Of a DNA stretch of 64,000 nucleotides, positions 1 to 11,978 are shown one piece after another (positions within the stretch are counted from its first letter, which is position 1; each line of letters starts with the position of its first letter). Below the pieces are notes generated by a model. That model did no database searches and was not told the origin of the DNA. It saw only the letters and a program-made list of their open reading frames with translations. Source of the DNA: Aquatica leii (Eukaryota > Arthropoda > Insecta > Coleoptera > Lampyridae). A program made the position numbers and the translations under genes. The stretch spans positions 63,441,505 through 63,505,504 of the forward strand of contig CM069436.1 in assembly GCA_035610365.1 (NCBI GenBank). The letters run 5' to 3'.

Positions 1-783
1 AAATTTCCTACACTTTCATCTCAAGGTGTATACCAAATTCCCTGTTCTTGTGGTTTAGTTTACATTGGTGAAACCGGTCGTTCCGTCATTACTCGCATTT
101 CAGAACATGATCGTTGTATAAGGAAAAGGTATACTTCCAAGTCTGCGGTCGCTGAACATCATTTTACTACAGGTCACAAGATAGATTTTGATAATGTTTC
201 GTTGATTGCCAAATCTCCATTCTTTTTCAACAGGAAATTCCGAGAAAGCATAGAAATCATCAAACACCCCAATAACTTCAATCGCGATCATGGTTTCGAA
301 CTATCCCCTCTTTGGTTTCCGGTTATTAGTCATTTAACAAAAACACGCCCCCTAGCAACCGTAACCCAATCAGGGTCGAGCTTAATCATCCGTGACGATC
401 CTGTTCCTTTAAATACGGAGACTATTTCTTCTTAAGTCACTTCTACCTAGTTTAGAATCTGGCTTGGTTCACAAGTTGATTACCTAACTCGGTAGTGGTT
501 CTTTGTTAGATTTTCGTTTGCTTTTTCAGGTTATCGTTTTCTTTCTTACCTTTTCATAGTTTAGGTTATGGCTTGTTTTACAAGTGGATAACCTAACTTT
601 TGAGAAGTTCTTAGTTAGATTTCGATTGCTTGTTTGAGTTTTGCGATTCTCACGCCCTGATGAAGTCCCTTACGAAAGTGGGCGAAACGTTGGCAGCTTC
701 GGTTGCAACTATGACACGGTCCAAACCCGGAAGACATTCTAATGTTAGTATAGATTCCGGCCGTGGAAGCCTTCGCTATTACA
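1..783 (+). mobile_element. Penelope-like element, 3' fragment with GIY-YIG endonuclease
   Basis: Frame 1 is open from the window edge to the stop at 435 (about 144 residues). It reads as the C-terminal part of a Penelope-like protein: a GIY-YIG nuclease domain with VYQIPCSC followed by GLVYIGETGRS, then the C-terminal tail ending in TETISS. The reverse transcriptase lies to the left of the window or was lost by 5' truncation. After the stop, 436-783 is the family's 3' untranslated tail. It contains a hammerhead-like core (CTGATGA at about 658, GAAAC at about 684) and ends with the segment shared by all copies here, finishing in gctattaca. Other copies of the same family lie at 5982-6107, 35162-36303, 36304-39081 and 53019-54138. 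The nuclease fold would make target-site nicks for reverse transcription. Family assignment is strong; the 3' boundary is set by comparison with the other copies. Confidence 0.9.
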
Positions 784-1039
784 TAATCAACTGGCCTACA
801 TTTTAAAAATATTTACATACATACAGGGTGTTTCACAAAAATATAAAAACCTAAATGTGTGTGCCAGGGCTTTCTTGAATTTCTTAAAATCTGTTTTTTA
901 ACATCGATTATTAATAATAATTGAGTTTTAAAGTAGTTTTTAAAGTTTTCAAAAAAATCGCAAAACTACATAGAATCATTAATTTCTCAGTTTTTTTTAA
1001 ACATGAAATTCTGTATGTTTTTTCATATTTAGATTTCAC

Positions 1040-1655
1040 ATAGAAACATACTCATACTTTGCTGAACATTTTTAAAATTCAAAAAAGAGCTATTAGGATT
1101 ATGTTTGGTTTAACTAACTGGGATAGTTGTAGACCATTTTTTCTTAAACATAATATTATGACAGTTTACAACCTACTTATCTATGAATGCTGCCTATTTA
1201 TGTTTAATAATAAAATAAATTACCTTAAAAATTCTGATTTTCACTCGTATAACACAAGTAATTTGAGTAAAAGTGATACATATTATAGATCTTACATTTT
1301 TAGTTCTGTTAAACTTTTTAATAAGCTGCCGACCTCAATACGTGATATAGAGTTAAAAAACGAATTTAAAAAGGTACTCAAAGGATACTTAATAAAATCT
1401 TGTTTTTATTCTATTAATGAGTTCCTTGAACAATGATATGATAATATTTGCAGTCTTACATTTTTTATTTTACATTCTAGAAAAGACAGTCCTATTGTTT
1501 CTGTAAATATGATTGTATTTTTTACATTATAACAATTGTGTTACTTATTGTATTATTTATATTATTTGTGTTTACATGTATTTCAATTGTGTTTATATGT
1601 ATTTTCAATACCACTGGTCATGAAATAAACTACTACTACTACTACTACTACTATA
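1040..1655 (+). mobile_element. Jockey-type LINE, 3' end of ORF2 with (TAC)n tail
   Basis: An open stretch at 1059-1436 encodes about 125 residues typical of the region downstream of the reverse transcriptase in jockey-superfamily LINEs: IQKRAIRIMFG, then DSCRPFF, and a C-terminal LFNKLPTSIR followed by a basic helix. Only this C-terminus is present, so the copy is strongly 5'-truncated. The 3' untranslated region runs to a (CTA)n run at about 1630-1652, which I take as the microsatellite tail of the insertion. Target duplications were not identified. The 5' boundary is approximate; 784-1040 is AT-rich and holds a short cagggtgtttcac motif of the kind seen at ends of other repeats, with no coding signal. 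Confidence 0.75.
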
Positions 1656-4600
1656 AAAACTAAATGATAACAGGCTTTATAGTCGTCGGACAAACCATTC
1701 TTGTGAAATTGACACTTTATGTGAAAATAAAGAAAGCAAATAAATAGAAAAACAACCGAAACAACAAAGATAGAATGCTTATAGCAATGCATTAATAAGC
1801 TGATAAAAATAATTTATTAATAACTAAATAATGAAACGATTTCCAAAACTTAAAAAGTTAATTATTAGAAAAAACGAAAAAAAGTCTAATACTAAATGGT
1901 GACCGTGCCTTGCTAAACATATTTCAATTTGCTAGAAAAACAAATGTTTTACCCGTAACAAAAACATCTGATGAGAAATGGACTGAAACGCAGTTGTTAT
2001 ACTATTTTTTATGTATTTGCTTGTGGTGGGCGGATGTTGGTAAACTTTTTCTTTAACGTAACCGCAAAAAAATCATGGGCGTATAATGAGGTGATCGAGC
2101 TGGCCAATTTTGTGCACCGCCTAACTGTGTTTCTATTTAAGTTTAGATTTTTGATTAGCAAATTGATACTGATTTCTATTTTCTATTAAGAATGCAACAA
2201 CTTGAAAGTTACTTTCTTAATTTATGTTTGCTTTAGATTGCTTGTGATAACACATATTTCCAAAATTTATAAATCTCTCAGCCAGATTCCTTTTTCTGAG
2301 GTTATTTTTTTCTGGGTATCGTTCACAATACCATCGGCTAGCAAGCAAAGCATTTCTATAAGCTTCCCCATAAATAAAGGTCATATCAACTATTCCATCT
2401 TTCGAAAAGTTGATTTTATAGAAAAAGTTGTAAACAATTACGCAAAAACTCACAATCGACTAATATTATAATAACAAAACAAATGTTAAAATAGTAGATG
2501 CTGCTGTTTATCTTTATATTGAGCAACCAGTTACCTATTATTATTGAGTATTTACATTCTACGTGGAATCCGAATATGAAAAAATATGCAGAGAGTTACA
2601 TTTAAAAAACTGAGAAGAATTACATTTCGCGTAAATTAACGATTTCATGTAGTTTTACGATTTTTTCGACAAATTTAATGCTTATCTAAAATGTCGACTA
2701 TCAATAATCGATGGTACATAACAGATTAAAACATTTTCATGAAACTTTTGGCACCTAGGCATCAAAGTTGACTTTATTTAAGAATTTAAGCGATAATATC
2801 TTTAGAACGGTTAATGATATAGCAATACATTGTTATACAGTTTTGATTCTAAATGGTACAGTAAATGCAGAAATTCAAAAAAATACAATGTGTTTTATTT
2901 AAAAAAACATAAATTTGCGTTCTTATATTTTTATGAAATAGGAATAATTGCATACTCGTTGAAATACAATACTTAAAACGTATCACGACAAATCACTGAG
3001 TTTTTATTTTGAATTATTTGTTGTTTAGAACACACTTATACTCGCTGAAATGCACCTAGAACATTGTAATTATTGTAAATTAATGAATAATTAATTGTTA
3101 AAAATTTATAAACTGAGTTGGATGGTACCATCGTTTGGACGAGATTCTCTGTTCTGTTGTAAATACCATGTACGTTTCTTATTAATATATAAATGTATGT
3201 TTAATTTACACAATATTTACGAATTTTGGCTGTGTTGTATTTTAATTATTTTTTCTTATTTTTCAAAAATTGAGTTTTGTTTGGTGAACATATATTATAA
3301 ATAAATTTATGTAAATTTTATAAATAAATATTACTATTTTTTATCTTTAGTATTACACATCATAATCATTTGTTATTGTATTTATTTATTATTATAATTA
3401 AGTACATGTTATTTAATAAATTCTTACCTAGAAGTGTTCCGTAGATTTCAGTTTTGTAGGTTTTGAATATTTTCGGTGTTACGTTTGTTGTTTCTATATT
3501 TTTTTTTTCTTAATTGATTATTATTACACTAAATCTAACAAATTACTACTATAGAATGTTTAAGGAATATAATCAATTTGTTCACGACCTTGCCGGTACG
3601 TAGATAATAAAACTGGTCTGTTATTATTAATCCAGGAAAGTTTAAAATACTAAACCTTTTTAATAATGAATATATTTACTAATAGTTTTCAAATGTTAAA
3701 ATTTTAATAATGTCATATTCAAGAGTTTTTACTATTTCCTCTATTGAATTATTACGTATTTTAAACATTTTCCATTTTGTAGCTGTTGATACTTTTTCAG
3801 AATTAATTAATTTTTTTCGATAATTAAAAACTATAGGAATAGTTATCTGTTAATAAGAATTAAACAAACAAATTTGTGTTTTATTAATACAAAAATCTTT
3901 TTTACCATCATATAACCATTTCTTAATTTTGTATAGATATGTTAACAAGAAACGTTAATATATAATTAAATTCAAGAAATTTTGATTTCTTGAAGATCCC
4001 AAGGTCTTATTATCTCCAAATTGTAGTAGCTTGAAAAAGTTCACATTTAGTGTCGCCATAAAAAACATAAGTAGGTTTTAGGCTTCTCTTAAATAAATAA
4101 TTAATTAATTTCATAAGTTATGCTTTTTTTTGGTTGCTGCTAATTATAGATGATGAAAATTAGTGTTAGTAAAGTTTATATAATAATTTAGGTGTAGGAA
4201 ATGTTTTACGGCAAAACAACATTTATTAAAAACTTTAAAAATTTTGGAAAGTGACATTGAGTTATGTTTAAAAAATGGATAAAATGCGGTTATATAATTA
4301 TATATAATAATATTATAAAGTTAACTCATTAGAGTTTTTGTTTAAACTCATTTAATTTTTATATTTTCTAGCGCTTGATGTTGATTTAGCCACTAAATTA
4401 GAAACTTTCTAAACATCAACAAAACCTAGCATTTGTTTTTCCTTTTATTTTCTTAATTGATCTGTTTTATTACGATCTATAGATTCTCTTACGTGAAAAA
4501 TTTTACTTAAAACTTTGATTTTTTTTTGTATTTAAACACATTTTTGTTTATTCATGTACACTCGTGTTTATTAAAATCAAGACAGGAAAATTTCTCTTTG

Positions 4601-5969
4601 GAGTAAACAAATCTAACGGATTTTGACTACTATCGCACTTTATGCCTATTACATAGTTATGTAGTGGGAAGGAGAAGCTCTAAAGTACCACAATGAAAAC
4701 TAGAAATCTACATAAAACTAAGTGTTTAAAGTCAATTGTTATATTAGAACGAGTATGCGACAGGAAAAAAATCATTCAAAAAATCTTGAAATTTAGTTCA
4801 AATTGAAAAAGAGGACGTTAAAGTTTATGTCAAATTTGACAGATTTAGTAATTAATGTACATTATGTTTCAGGTAATTAAAATTTTTTTTTTATTAAAAA
4901 GAAATGTAATTTTACAACTTATTGCATTTTTGTTATTTAGGTTGCTTTAGATTTTCTAATTTAAAATGGCAGACTGTCTGGTACATTTTACTTTTTCATC
5001 AATAAATAAAAATTTAAAAAAAGCAGCATCAAATACAGTTCATACTGCTTAATAGAATCACAATGGGGTTTTTTGATAACAATAACCGAATGATAACAAT
5101 ATTTTAAATTCAGAAAAAAAACATATACATGTTTATTAGTTAAAAACTAGTAAATACATACAACGTGTATCTGATTAACAGGTTGTTAATTTAGAAGGTA
5201 AAATCATAGCACCAATAAAAAACAAAAAAAAACGTTTAAAAAAATGAAAAATTTTGAGTCAAATAAATCGAAAATTACGGACTTGTAACAATAAACAGTT
5301 TGTTGATACTGTTAATAAAAAAAATTCAAAAATAACGTTATAATGTTTAATTCACTGTTCTAAGAATTACACATTTTTTCTCAGTAATTTGCTGACACTA
5401 AAAATAAATACAAAATAACGTTAATGCATAAAACGTAATTAGATTAGTTATTATTCTAAGAATCCACATGCTTTCAAAATGCTGCAAAAATAAATTAAAC
5501 ACCCCAAAAAAACTACTTTTAGCTTTTAGGGTACAATGAAAAAATGTTTTACTCTAAACAAGCGTATTGTGTAAAATTAGCTGAAAAATGTGTGCAAAAT
5601 AGATTATTGTTTATGAATATAAGCAAACTTGAGAAGAACATTGATAGAATAAACCGAAATTATAATTACTATAACCGGTTTTGTTTCTATGTAGTAGCGT
5701 ACGTCCGGTCCGTTTTTTTAATAAAGTGATAACATTAGCCGACTGATAACATTATACGTAATTCTAGTAAGCGGCGTGCACTGTAATAATTATTCTAATT
5801 TCAATTCAATATTTTCAGTATCTGTCATAAACGACAAAAATTTTTTACATCAATTGCGAGTAGGAATTACACGCCCTTAAATTTTTTTATAGTTGAATAT
5901 TGTATTGTCATTAGAAATTACATTGTACGCAAAATTTAAAATTTCCATATTATTTATTATATTTTAGTT
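1656..5969. other. AT-rich stretch, no gene recognised
   Basis: About 4.3 kb of AT-rich DNA with many short homopolymer runs. Open frames here (for example 1971-2189, 2202-2471, 3095-3304, 5544-5729) are short, of low complexity and show no domain I recognise. No inverted-repeat ends, tails or RNA genes were seen. Confidence 0.6.
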
Positions 5970-5981
5970 AATAAGCTTCTA

Positions 5982-6107
5982 TACTAACCTTAGAATGTCT
6001 TCCGGGTTTGGACCGTGTCATAGTTGCAACCGAAGCTGCTTCGGTCCAAACCCGGAAGACATTCTAAGGTTAGTATAGATTCCGGCCGTGGAAGCCTTCG
6101 CTATTAC
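5982..6107. mobile_element. Minute Penelope-like insertion: two 3' tails in inverted orientation
   Basis: The segment consists only of the 3' terminal tail of the Penelope-like family, present twice head to head. The left part (about 5982-6038) is the tail in antisense, including the stretch that reads cttccgggtttggaccgtgt. The right part (about 6039-6107) is the same tail in sense, ending in gctattaca like the other copies. Together they can fold into a hairpin of about 40 bp per arm. The insertion is flanked by a 12-bp direct repeat, aataagcttcta, at 5970-5981 and 6108-6119, which marks it as a genuine retrotransposition product rather than a rearranged relic. Confidence 0.85.
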
Positions 6108-6119
6108 AATAAGCTTCTA

Positions 6120-7877
6120 ATTCTACAAAAATAACATTTCAACATAAACTAATATTTATGACACTCATAAAGTTGAAAACTAAAACGTAGAAACTAATAT
6201 TTATCTAAATAAATATAAACAAACAATTAATCAAAACTAATGATACGTGTGTCCGACTTAATCACGAAGGGTTTTATTCATTGGCGGCTCTAGAAATTAA
6301 AAAAAAGGGATGAGTTTTTATTAATAAACTATTTCCAAAACGGCTAGGATATGAGTTTCTAACGGCCAAATTTAAAGGTTTTTATTTATCCGTGAATTTA
6401 ATAAAACTGCGTAAATGTAAACGACACAAATTAAAAAAAAAGTTGTTTAAGAAAAAGAAAATAAAATGTCATTTATTATCGTTTTTTTAAAGATTTAAGC
6501 TGCTAAGGATAGTCGATCCATGTAACATCATATCATTTCATTATATGTAAGTTCGATACGTTAAGACGCACCAATCTGAAACTTTCCATATTTCAAAATT
6601 AAATAATAAATAGATCAACAATAAAGTCAATAATTTTTTATTCTAAAAATAAGAATTCGACAATATTACACTGTTCTTTTATTGACATCTTTACACCTCT
6701 CTGCTTCCACTATCATCATTAGCAAAGATTCCAGCCTGTCGTCGGTCGTTGTACATTAATTTTTTAATTTTATCAATATGTTACGTACATAAATTTAAAT
6801 AATGCATTACCATGTATATTGGTTTAATTAAAAATTACTTTTATATTTCTCGACGCCATCTATCGGGTTCGTTGGTCACTTCGTATTGATTAGACGATAT
6901 CCGGTGAGATACCGGCATTTTGACTTTGACATCGTTCATGTTATAACCTATGTCTGCGTGAATTAAAAATCGTTTTCTAAAATCATCCACGTGTTGGGAC
7001 CCGATGGAAAATAGAAGTCTTCTGAATTAACTGATTTAATCCACGCAGAGTAAGTGGTCTTGTTCTTTCTTTGATTAAAGGTAATTTTTATGTCTTTTTG
7101 TTAGCGCCATGTGCTACCTCCTAAATATGGGTATTCTTATCGTCATTTAAAATCCTCAAGGGAAAATTATAATCGGAAGCTGTAGAGCTAAGAACGCTGC
7201 GATACGAGTGCAGAATTTCGATTCGGAGGCAATTAATTACCTTAATGAATATCACCTGGTTCGGAAGATCCTAAGTACTGGATACGATTAAATTCTCTTC
7301 GGAGGCAAATTAATTAATACCATAGACGGAAAATTTAGTGTAACAGTATACGATAAGTGTCGGTTTGATTACTTTCCTTTAAATGTTTCTTTTACTTATA
7401 GTTTGTGAGTCGCCAGGTAGACACGATTATTTTCAGGAAGTTTAATTCCAGGAAGCCAATAGGAAAAACGTTTTTCTGAAGGTAACCCTGGTAAGTCATT
7501 TTTTTTACTTAATTAGTCGTTGTCGCTACGGTGAATACTCACGACTTATTATCATTACTAATCGTACGTTCGATTTGATTTGTTGCTTATTATTGTTACT
7601 CAATTAGTCTAAGTAAATGACTTATCGCTTGCTGATTATATCAACAGTCAATTATCATTATTAATGTTATTTACTGATGAAGATTTATATATGTTATGGT
7701 GGTTACACTTTTGTTTGACGTGTAGTGTAAGTTGCCGATCCTGCTGATATTCTATTTTCTATATTCTCTCTAGTACCTGCTTAGATTTGGCTATTTAGCT
7801 TTTAATATATTTATCTTGACAGAGTAATTAAAGTACAATTGTTGTTAACGACTTAGTTTCTTTTTTCGTTTCTTTCA
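6120..7877. other. Non-coding stretch, partly LTR-like
   Basis: No gene was recognised. Roughly 7240-7870 shares a loose order of motifs with the antisense of 51.7-52.3 kb (for example acacgatt, then a gggaaaacgtt-like stretch, then gtaagtc), so it probably belongs to the same repeat as 7878-8037. The left boundary of that repeat could not be fixed. Confidence 0.4.
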
Positions 7878-8037
7878 GCCTTACGAACCTTAAATTGAGT
7901 TACAAGTTTATACCGTCTGTCTTGAGCGGGACAGAAATGACTTTGGATAAGCTCTGGCGCCCTTAAGCACATTTTCTATATTATCTGTGAACCCCCCCTC
8001 TCCCGACTATTGTGAGTTGGCCGTGCAGGTTCGTAAA
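7878..8037 (+). repeat. LTR-like repeat, copy 1
   Basis: This stretch matches the antisense of 51513-51665 over its whole length: both start with a ttacgaacc motif, share acaagttt followed by ccgtctgtc, then ctggcgccctt, and end with gttggccgtgca and ggttcgtaa. The TGGCGCC octamer resembles the start of a tRNA primer-binding site, so the pair may be the LTR/leader junction of a retrotransposon family. No coding part is attached to either copy. The class is therefore an inference; that the two are copies of one repeat is directly visible. Confidence 0.5.
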
Positions 8038-8399
8038 ATAGCAAGAGCTTGTAACAAATACCAGTTTTGAAAATATTTTTTGACCTCAATAGAAATGGCC
8101 GAAATTTTTAAAACCCTTAAGAGTCTTCTGTATACAGCTGTGCTGCATAACCCGTTCGAAATGTGGCATTAATGTCAGTCATGTTAAGCTTGTTTTTAAA
8201 TCATGAAAAAATAGATGCAATTCTTCAGTCTGCCAGCTATGCCTGAATTTAAGTTAAAAAATCCTGCCATTTTACTCTATAGCGTTTATATCGTTTTCTT
8301 TAAGTATAAAAGTAGTCTGAAAAGTCTCAAGTAACGAGCGAACTTTTTGAGAAAATCTCTGTTTGATTTTACTACTTACATAGTCTAAGACTTTTCTAA

Positions 8400-9140
8400 A
8401 GTTTTGTTTTTTCTCGCACTCACAAAAAGTGATTAACTGCTTCAGCTCTACGTGCCCAACATCTTTCTGATAACTTTTTTAAAGTTTTGTATTGAGCATT
8501 GTTCAAAAAGGTTTTAAAGATTTTTTTAAAAAATAGTATGAGGAGAAGCACTACCCTTAATAAAAACGTAAAGAAACTCCAACACTCCCAAAAACTAAAA
8601 CTAAATTTAAACAATGAGCATAACAGTGCACATAAAGTATAGATTTTTTACGAAGTTCACTGGTTTTTGCCTGTAGTTTACTTTTAATACCAGACACTGT
8701 CTATCTGAACAGAATCTAAAGCTTTAGTCATATGTTCTAAAAATACCTCCGTTTTTGTATTGGCAACCTTTTGAATGCTGAAAAGTGTTTCTTGAACATA
8801 CAAATTTTTAGTACACCAACAAATAATAATTCCAGCTTGTTTGTGTTTTGCAACAACTGTTGTCTCGTTTATTGTAAGAGCATAATAATCGGATTATCTT
8901 AAATTCCTTCGAATACCGTCTTTTATTACGTCATGGATAGATGAAATTAAATTATTTTGTATAGTTTTGGATACGTATAACTGATTATTTCTATTATTTG
9001 ATGATCAGACAGAAAGTTATAAATTTCCCTACACAACTCCTTATAATTAGAATTTTTTCTTTTATTGTGCCCAGGAAAGAGAACACCTGGGACACCAAGA
9101 ATCTTTAGAAGTTTTATAAGACGTTTGATCACCTAAGGAT
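8400..9140 (-). pseudogene. Degenerate hAT transposase remnant
   Basis: On the minus strand several short frames follow the order of a hAT transposase of the TTF/zinc-finger MYM-like type. Near 9120-8950 lies an N-terminal stretch (GVPGVLFPGHNKR, then EIYNFLSDHQI). Near 8900-8700 a frame reads YYALTINETTVVAKHKQAG and later FLEHMTKALDSVQI, matching the catalytic DETTD region with the first acidic residue changed to N. Near 8500-8430 the frame YKTLKKLSERCWARRAEAV matches the family's LSDTRWxxRxxAV segment. The frame changes several times and stops occur between blocks, so it is an old dead copy. Terminal inverted repeats were not found. The region down to about 8080 may belong to it but is unrecognisable. 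Confidence 0.65.
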
Positions 9141-10185
9141 TTTTTAGTAGACAGTCTACTCGAACTTCGTAGTTTTCTGGCTTCAAATTATTATGACTAG
9201 ATAATTTCAATTTCGGTTTATCCTAATTTCTACATCCATTTTCTGTAAATGCAAGATTAACTTCCTTTTAGAAAAATTTAATTTCCTAGCAAAGCTCCTA
9301 CAATAAAAACAATATACACTATTAGTATGATGACTGTATTCTAACTACAAATAATATTTTGCATTAAAATCTCTGGCACATCAGCCATCTGAACTGTTTT
9401 AAATAAACCTGGAGGTTGGTAAGATTCTTTTATGAAGTCATAAAATTCTGTTTCATAATTACAGAAACGTTTTGTCCAAATATAGTCAAGTTTTACTTTA
9501 GCATTTTACAAAACGTTTACTTCAGAACCTAAATAAGTACGCACAAATGCAGATATGCAATTTTATCTAGCAATAATATAACATATACGTATAATACCTT
9601 AAGCAAGTACATACTATTTTATCTTAGGATAATATAAAGTATAGATAATTATTAAACAGAATCCTTTTTTATTCAAAAAATTACTCCAAAAACTATACTT
9701 GTTAAATACACTGCCCAAAATATTTTACGGAGCAACAAAGTAGCCATAACCGTGAGAAAAGCTGTTCACGCGGAAAATTATTTGGAAAAAATAGGATACA
9801 GTAAATTCTTGGTTGAAAACGCTATTGCCCCAAAAGTATAGTGCAGTACATTTTTTTAAAATATAGAAATAGTCAAAACTTTTTTTTAAATCAGAATTTC
9901 ATTTTGATACTTTGTTTATATCGGAGTTAGCTGAGTCTGGTTCTGGTTTATTAAACGTACTAATGCTTTTATATCGATAAAACTTGAAAGTCAAAGCAAA
10001 ACATGGCTTCTGCAAAAGTTGTGCAGAAAATGCTAAGAAATTTTTTGAGTAATGTTTAATATACCGCACTCTCTGTTATAATCAATTTGGAGTTCAAGAA
10101 AATACTTCAGTTTGTCTTTATCTTTCATCTCCAAGTTATCTATTAACTGTAATAACATTATTTAACCTATTTAAATTTATACCAG
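9141..10185. other. Non-coding stretch, no gene recognised
   Basis: AT-rich DNA without convincing coding signal. On the minus strand around 9360-9480 a short frame could be a further N-terminal remnant of the hAT element, but the match is too weak to claim. Confidence 0.4.
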
Positions 10186-10188
10186 CTA

Positions 10189-10632
10189 AAATTATGTTGA
10201 AGTTGGTTTAACACCCGCGAAATTCAAAAACAGCTTCGAATAACACTGCGGGATAAAACTACAACGTAAATGACATTGGGAGTAAAGCAATGTCAATGTA
10301 ATTGTGCAAATGCCACCAGAGTGAACTACTGGACGGTTGTTTCACCTTTTTGGGGCTCTTCAGCAGTAGGTGATACACTCTAATGTAATTCCCACTATTG
10401 CATTGACACGTCTATAGGTTTATATTTAAGTATAACGAAGATAACGATTAATAAGTGTTTGATGGCAGAGCTATCTCATAGTGTGATTATACTATGTGAC
10501 AATGATAACTGTAAATAGCTATAACGGCGGCAACACGTTGAAATTGGTTTAACACCCGCAAAATTAAAAAACAGCTTTGAATAATTCTGTGGGATAAAAC
10601 AACTACGTAAAAGACATTGGGGGTAAAGCAAT
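10189..10632 (-). repeat. Hammerhead-bearing repeat, one unit plus a partial tandem unit
   Basis: The block 10189-10505 recurs at 39335-39640, 55905-56165 and, inverted, 42840-43020. Its first about 105 bp (ttggtttaacacccgc through gacattggg and gtaaagcaat) recur again at 10528-10632, giving a tandem period of about 336 bp. The second unit stops before the ribozyme. Each fuller copy carries a hammerhead motif on the minus strand (see 10326-10379) and a tggcagagc-like motif at its far end. There is no coding capacity. Size, tandem order and a ribozyme per unit resemble the small non-autonomous retroelements called retrozymes, or the terminal repeats of Penelope-like elements; which of the two is open. 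Confidence 0.7.
10326..10379 (-). ncRNA. Hammerhead ribozyme, type I with minimal helix III
   Basis: Read on the minus strand: stem I 5' strand CUACUG, core CUGAAGA, a stem II hairpin (GCC/GGU with an A-rich loop), core GAAAC, a 4-nt loop AACC closing a two-pair helix III, the cleavage triplet GUC, and stem I 3' strand CAGUAG, fully complementary to the 5' strand. Every conserved core position of the hammerhead is present. Self-cleavage is expected after the C of GUC, between plus-strand positions 10332 and 10331. Short helix III hammerheads of this kind are known from Penelope-like elements and retrozymes. Two diverged relatives lie at 39462-39502 and 56034-56073. Confidence 0.82.
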
Positions 10633-10639
10633 CGTTTTT

Positions 10640-11232
10640 GTGGTTTGATTCTCTTCTCTTGCTTGGTTAAAATTAGTACCAAACAATTTCAAAGCGTTTG
10701 TAGCAAATAGAATCGCAGTAATACAAGAGCTGACGACATAAGGTATTTGGAATCACGTTCCTACACAATGCAATTCAGAACATCTAATTTTTAGGGGTTC
10801 AACAATTTCTGTTCTAAGCGGTAAAAGCCTTTGGCGTAAAGGTCCACATTTCTTATGGGAACGTAATTGAAGTGGCCTTCTCGAACTATATCGGTAAATG
10901 GTAGCTTATCTAAAATAAAAAAACCAATAAATTTATTGGCCAATGTACTAGAAAATAAAACATTAGCGATCAATAAATATTCGTCATATACCAAAATTTT
11001 AGCTTATGTTAGAAGGTTTATCTTAAATATTAAAACAAAAAGCATAAACTGTAAATATTTGAGACAATTGATTTCTTATTACAAATAGTAAAATTTATAC
11101 AGGTATTATGTTTCAAGGAAGAAATAAAAAAGCAACCTTAATAAAATGACAACTCTATTTTCTCCTTCTCTTAGATTCTTACCGCATTATAAGAGTTGGT
11201 CGTAGAGTTTGTCAATCTCAATTACACAAGAA
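10640..11232. other. Non-coding stretch
   Basis: No gene, repeat end or RNA gene was recognised. The opposing frames at 10791-10994 and 10867-11088 are short and lack any family signature. Confidence 0.5.
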
Positions 11233-11250
11233 CCACAGGTTTATTTATTT

Positions 11251-11960
11251 TTTATTTATTGTTAATTGTTTTGGCCATTCGGCCTTACAATGAGTTACGT
11301 TATATAATATTATAATTTGTACAGAAATTACCAAAAAAAAATAAATAAAAACAAAACAAACTTTCTCCCCTAAAATCTTCCCATCACCATCTTACTATTC
11401 TAATACTTTAGATCTAACCCTCCCCTCTTATCCTTGTATCCTTTACTGATTTCATCCAATCCAATCCCTCCCCTCCTCCCCAAGCAAAACCTTCCTCCTC
11501 TCATCTCTTCCTTTAGCTCGCCACCCTCCACGCTCATGTGTTCTATGTCCTCTCCTCCCTCACCACATAGTCTACATCTCCTCATTGCATCCTCCTTCCA
11601 GTACTTATTTACGTTCTCTTCATTGCCGCATCGAAACCTGGCTATTAGTCGCTTTTCTCCTAAGCTTCTTCTCCCCATGAGATACTTAGGCACTTCCCTG
11701 GATACTATTTTCTCATATCTTACATTATATTTTCCTTCCCTTATCTTTCCTTCCCTCTCCTGCACCTGCGAATCTTTGTCTCTTAGTACTATTTCCCCCG
11801 TATTTAACCTCCACTCTCCTTCTTTCCACCTCTTCTCTTGCAAAACCTCCTCGTTGATAGTACAGTTTTCTTTCTTCCTGCCCATATATGTTTTTACTAT
11901 CCTTTACCGTCCTCCAGCAACATTGCAAAATTTTACATTCTTTCCTTTCTTTCATTTTCT
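11251..11960 (-). mobile_element. R1/jockey-type LINE, 710-bp 3' fragment
   Basis: This is a 5'-truncated copy of the same LINE family as 12476-28905. On the minus strand it encodes the C-terminal part of ORF2: a basic, glutamate-rich stretch, the segment EVPKYLMGRRSLGEKRL, then a zinc-knuckle-like CRLCGEGGEDIEHM, followed by the stop and a 3' untranslated end whose plus-strand text includes ggccattcggccttacaatg. It is flanked by an imperfect 18-bp repeat: ccacaggtttatttattt at 11233-11250 and ccacaggtttactcattt at 11961-11978 (16 of 18 positions equal), which I take as the target duplication. The long plus-strand frame over this segment is its antisense shadow. Near identity to the second copy suggests both are fairly young. 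Confidence 0.85.
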
Positions 11961-11978
11961 CCACAGGTTTACTCATTT

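Noticed and set aside
1628-1654. (CTA)n run as an independent microsatellite locus
   Set aside because: It directly follows a LINE 3' untranslated region and is best read as that insertion's tail.
1971-2471. Frames at 1971-2189 and 2202-2471 as small genes
   Set aside because: Short, low-complexity, overlapping opposite-strand frames with no recognisable domain or splice structure.
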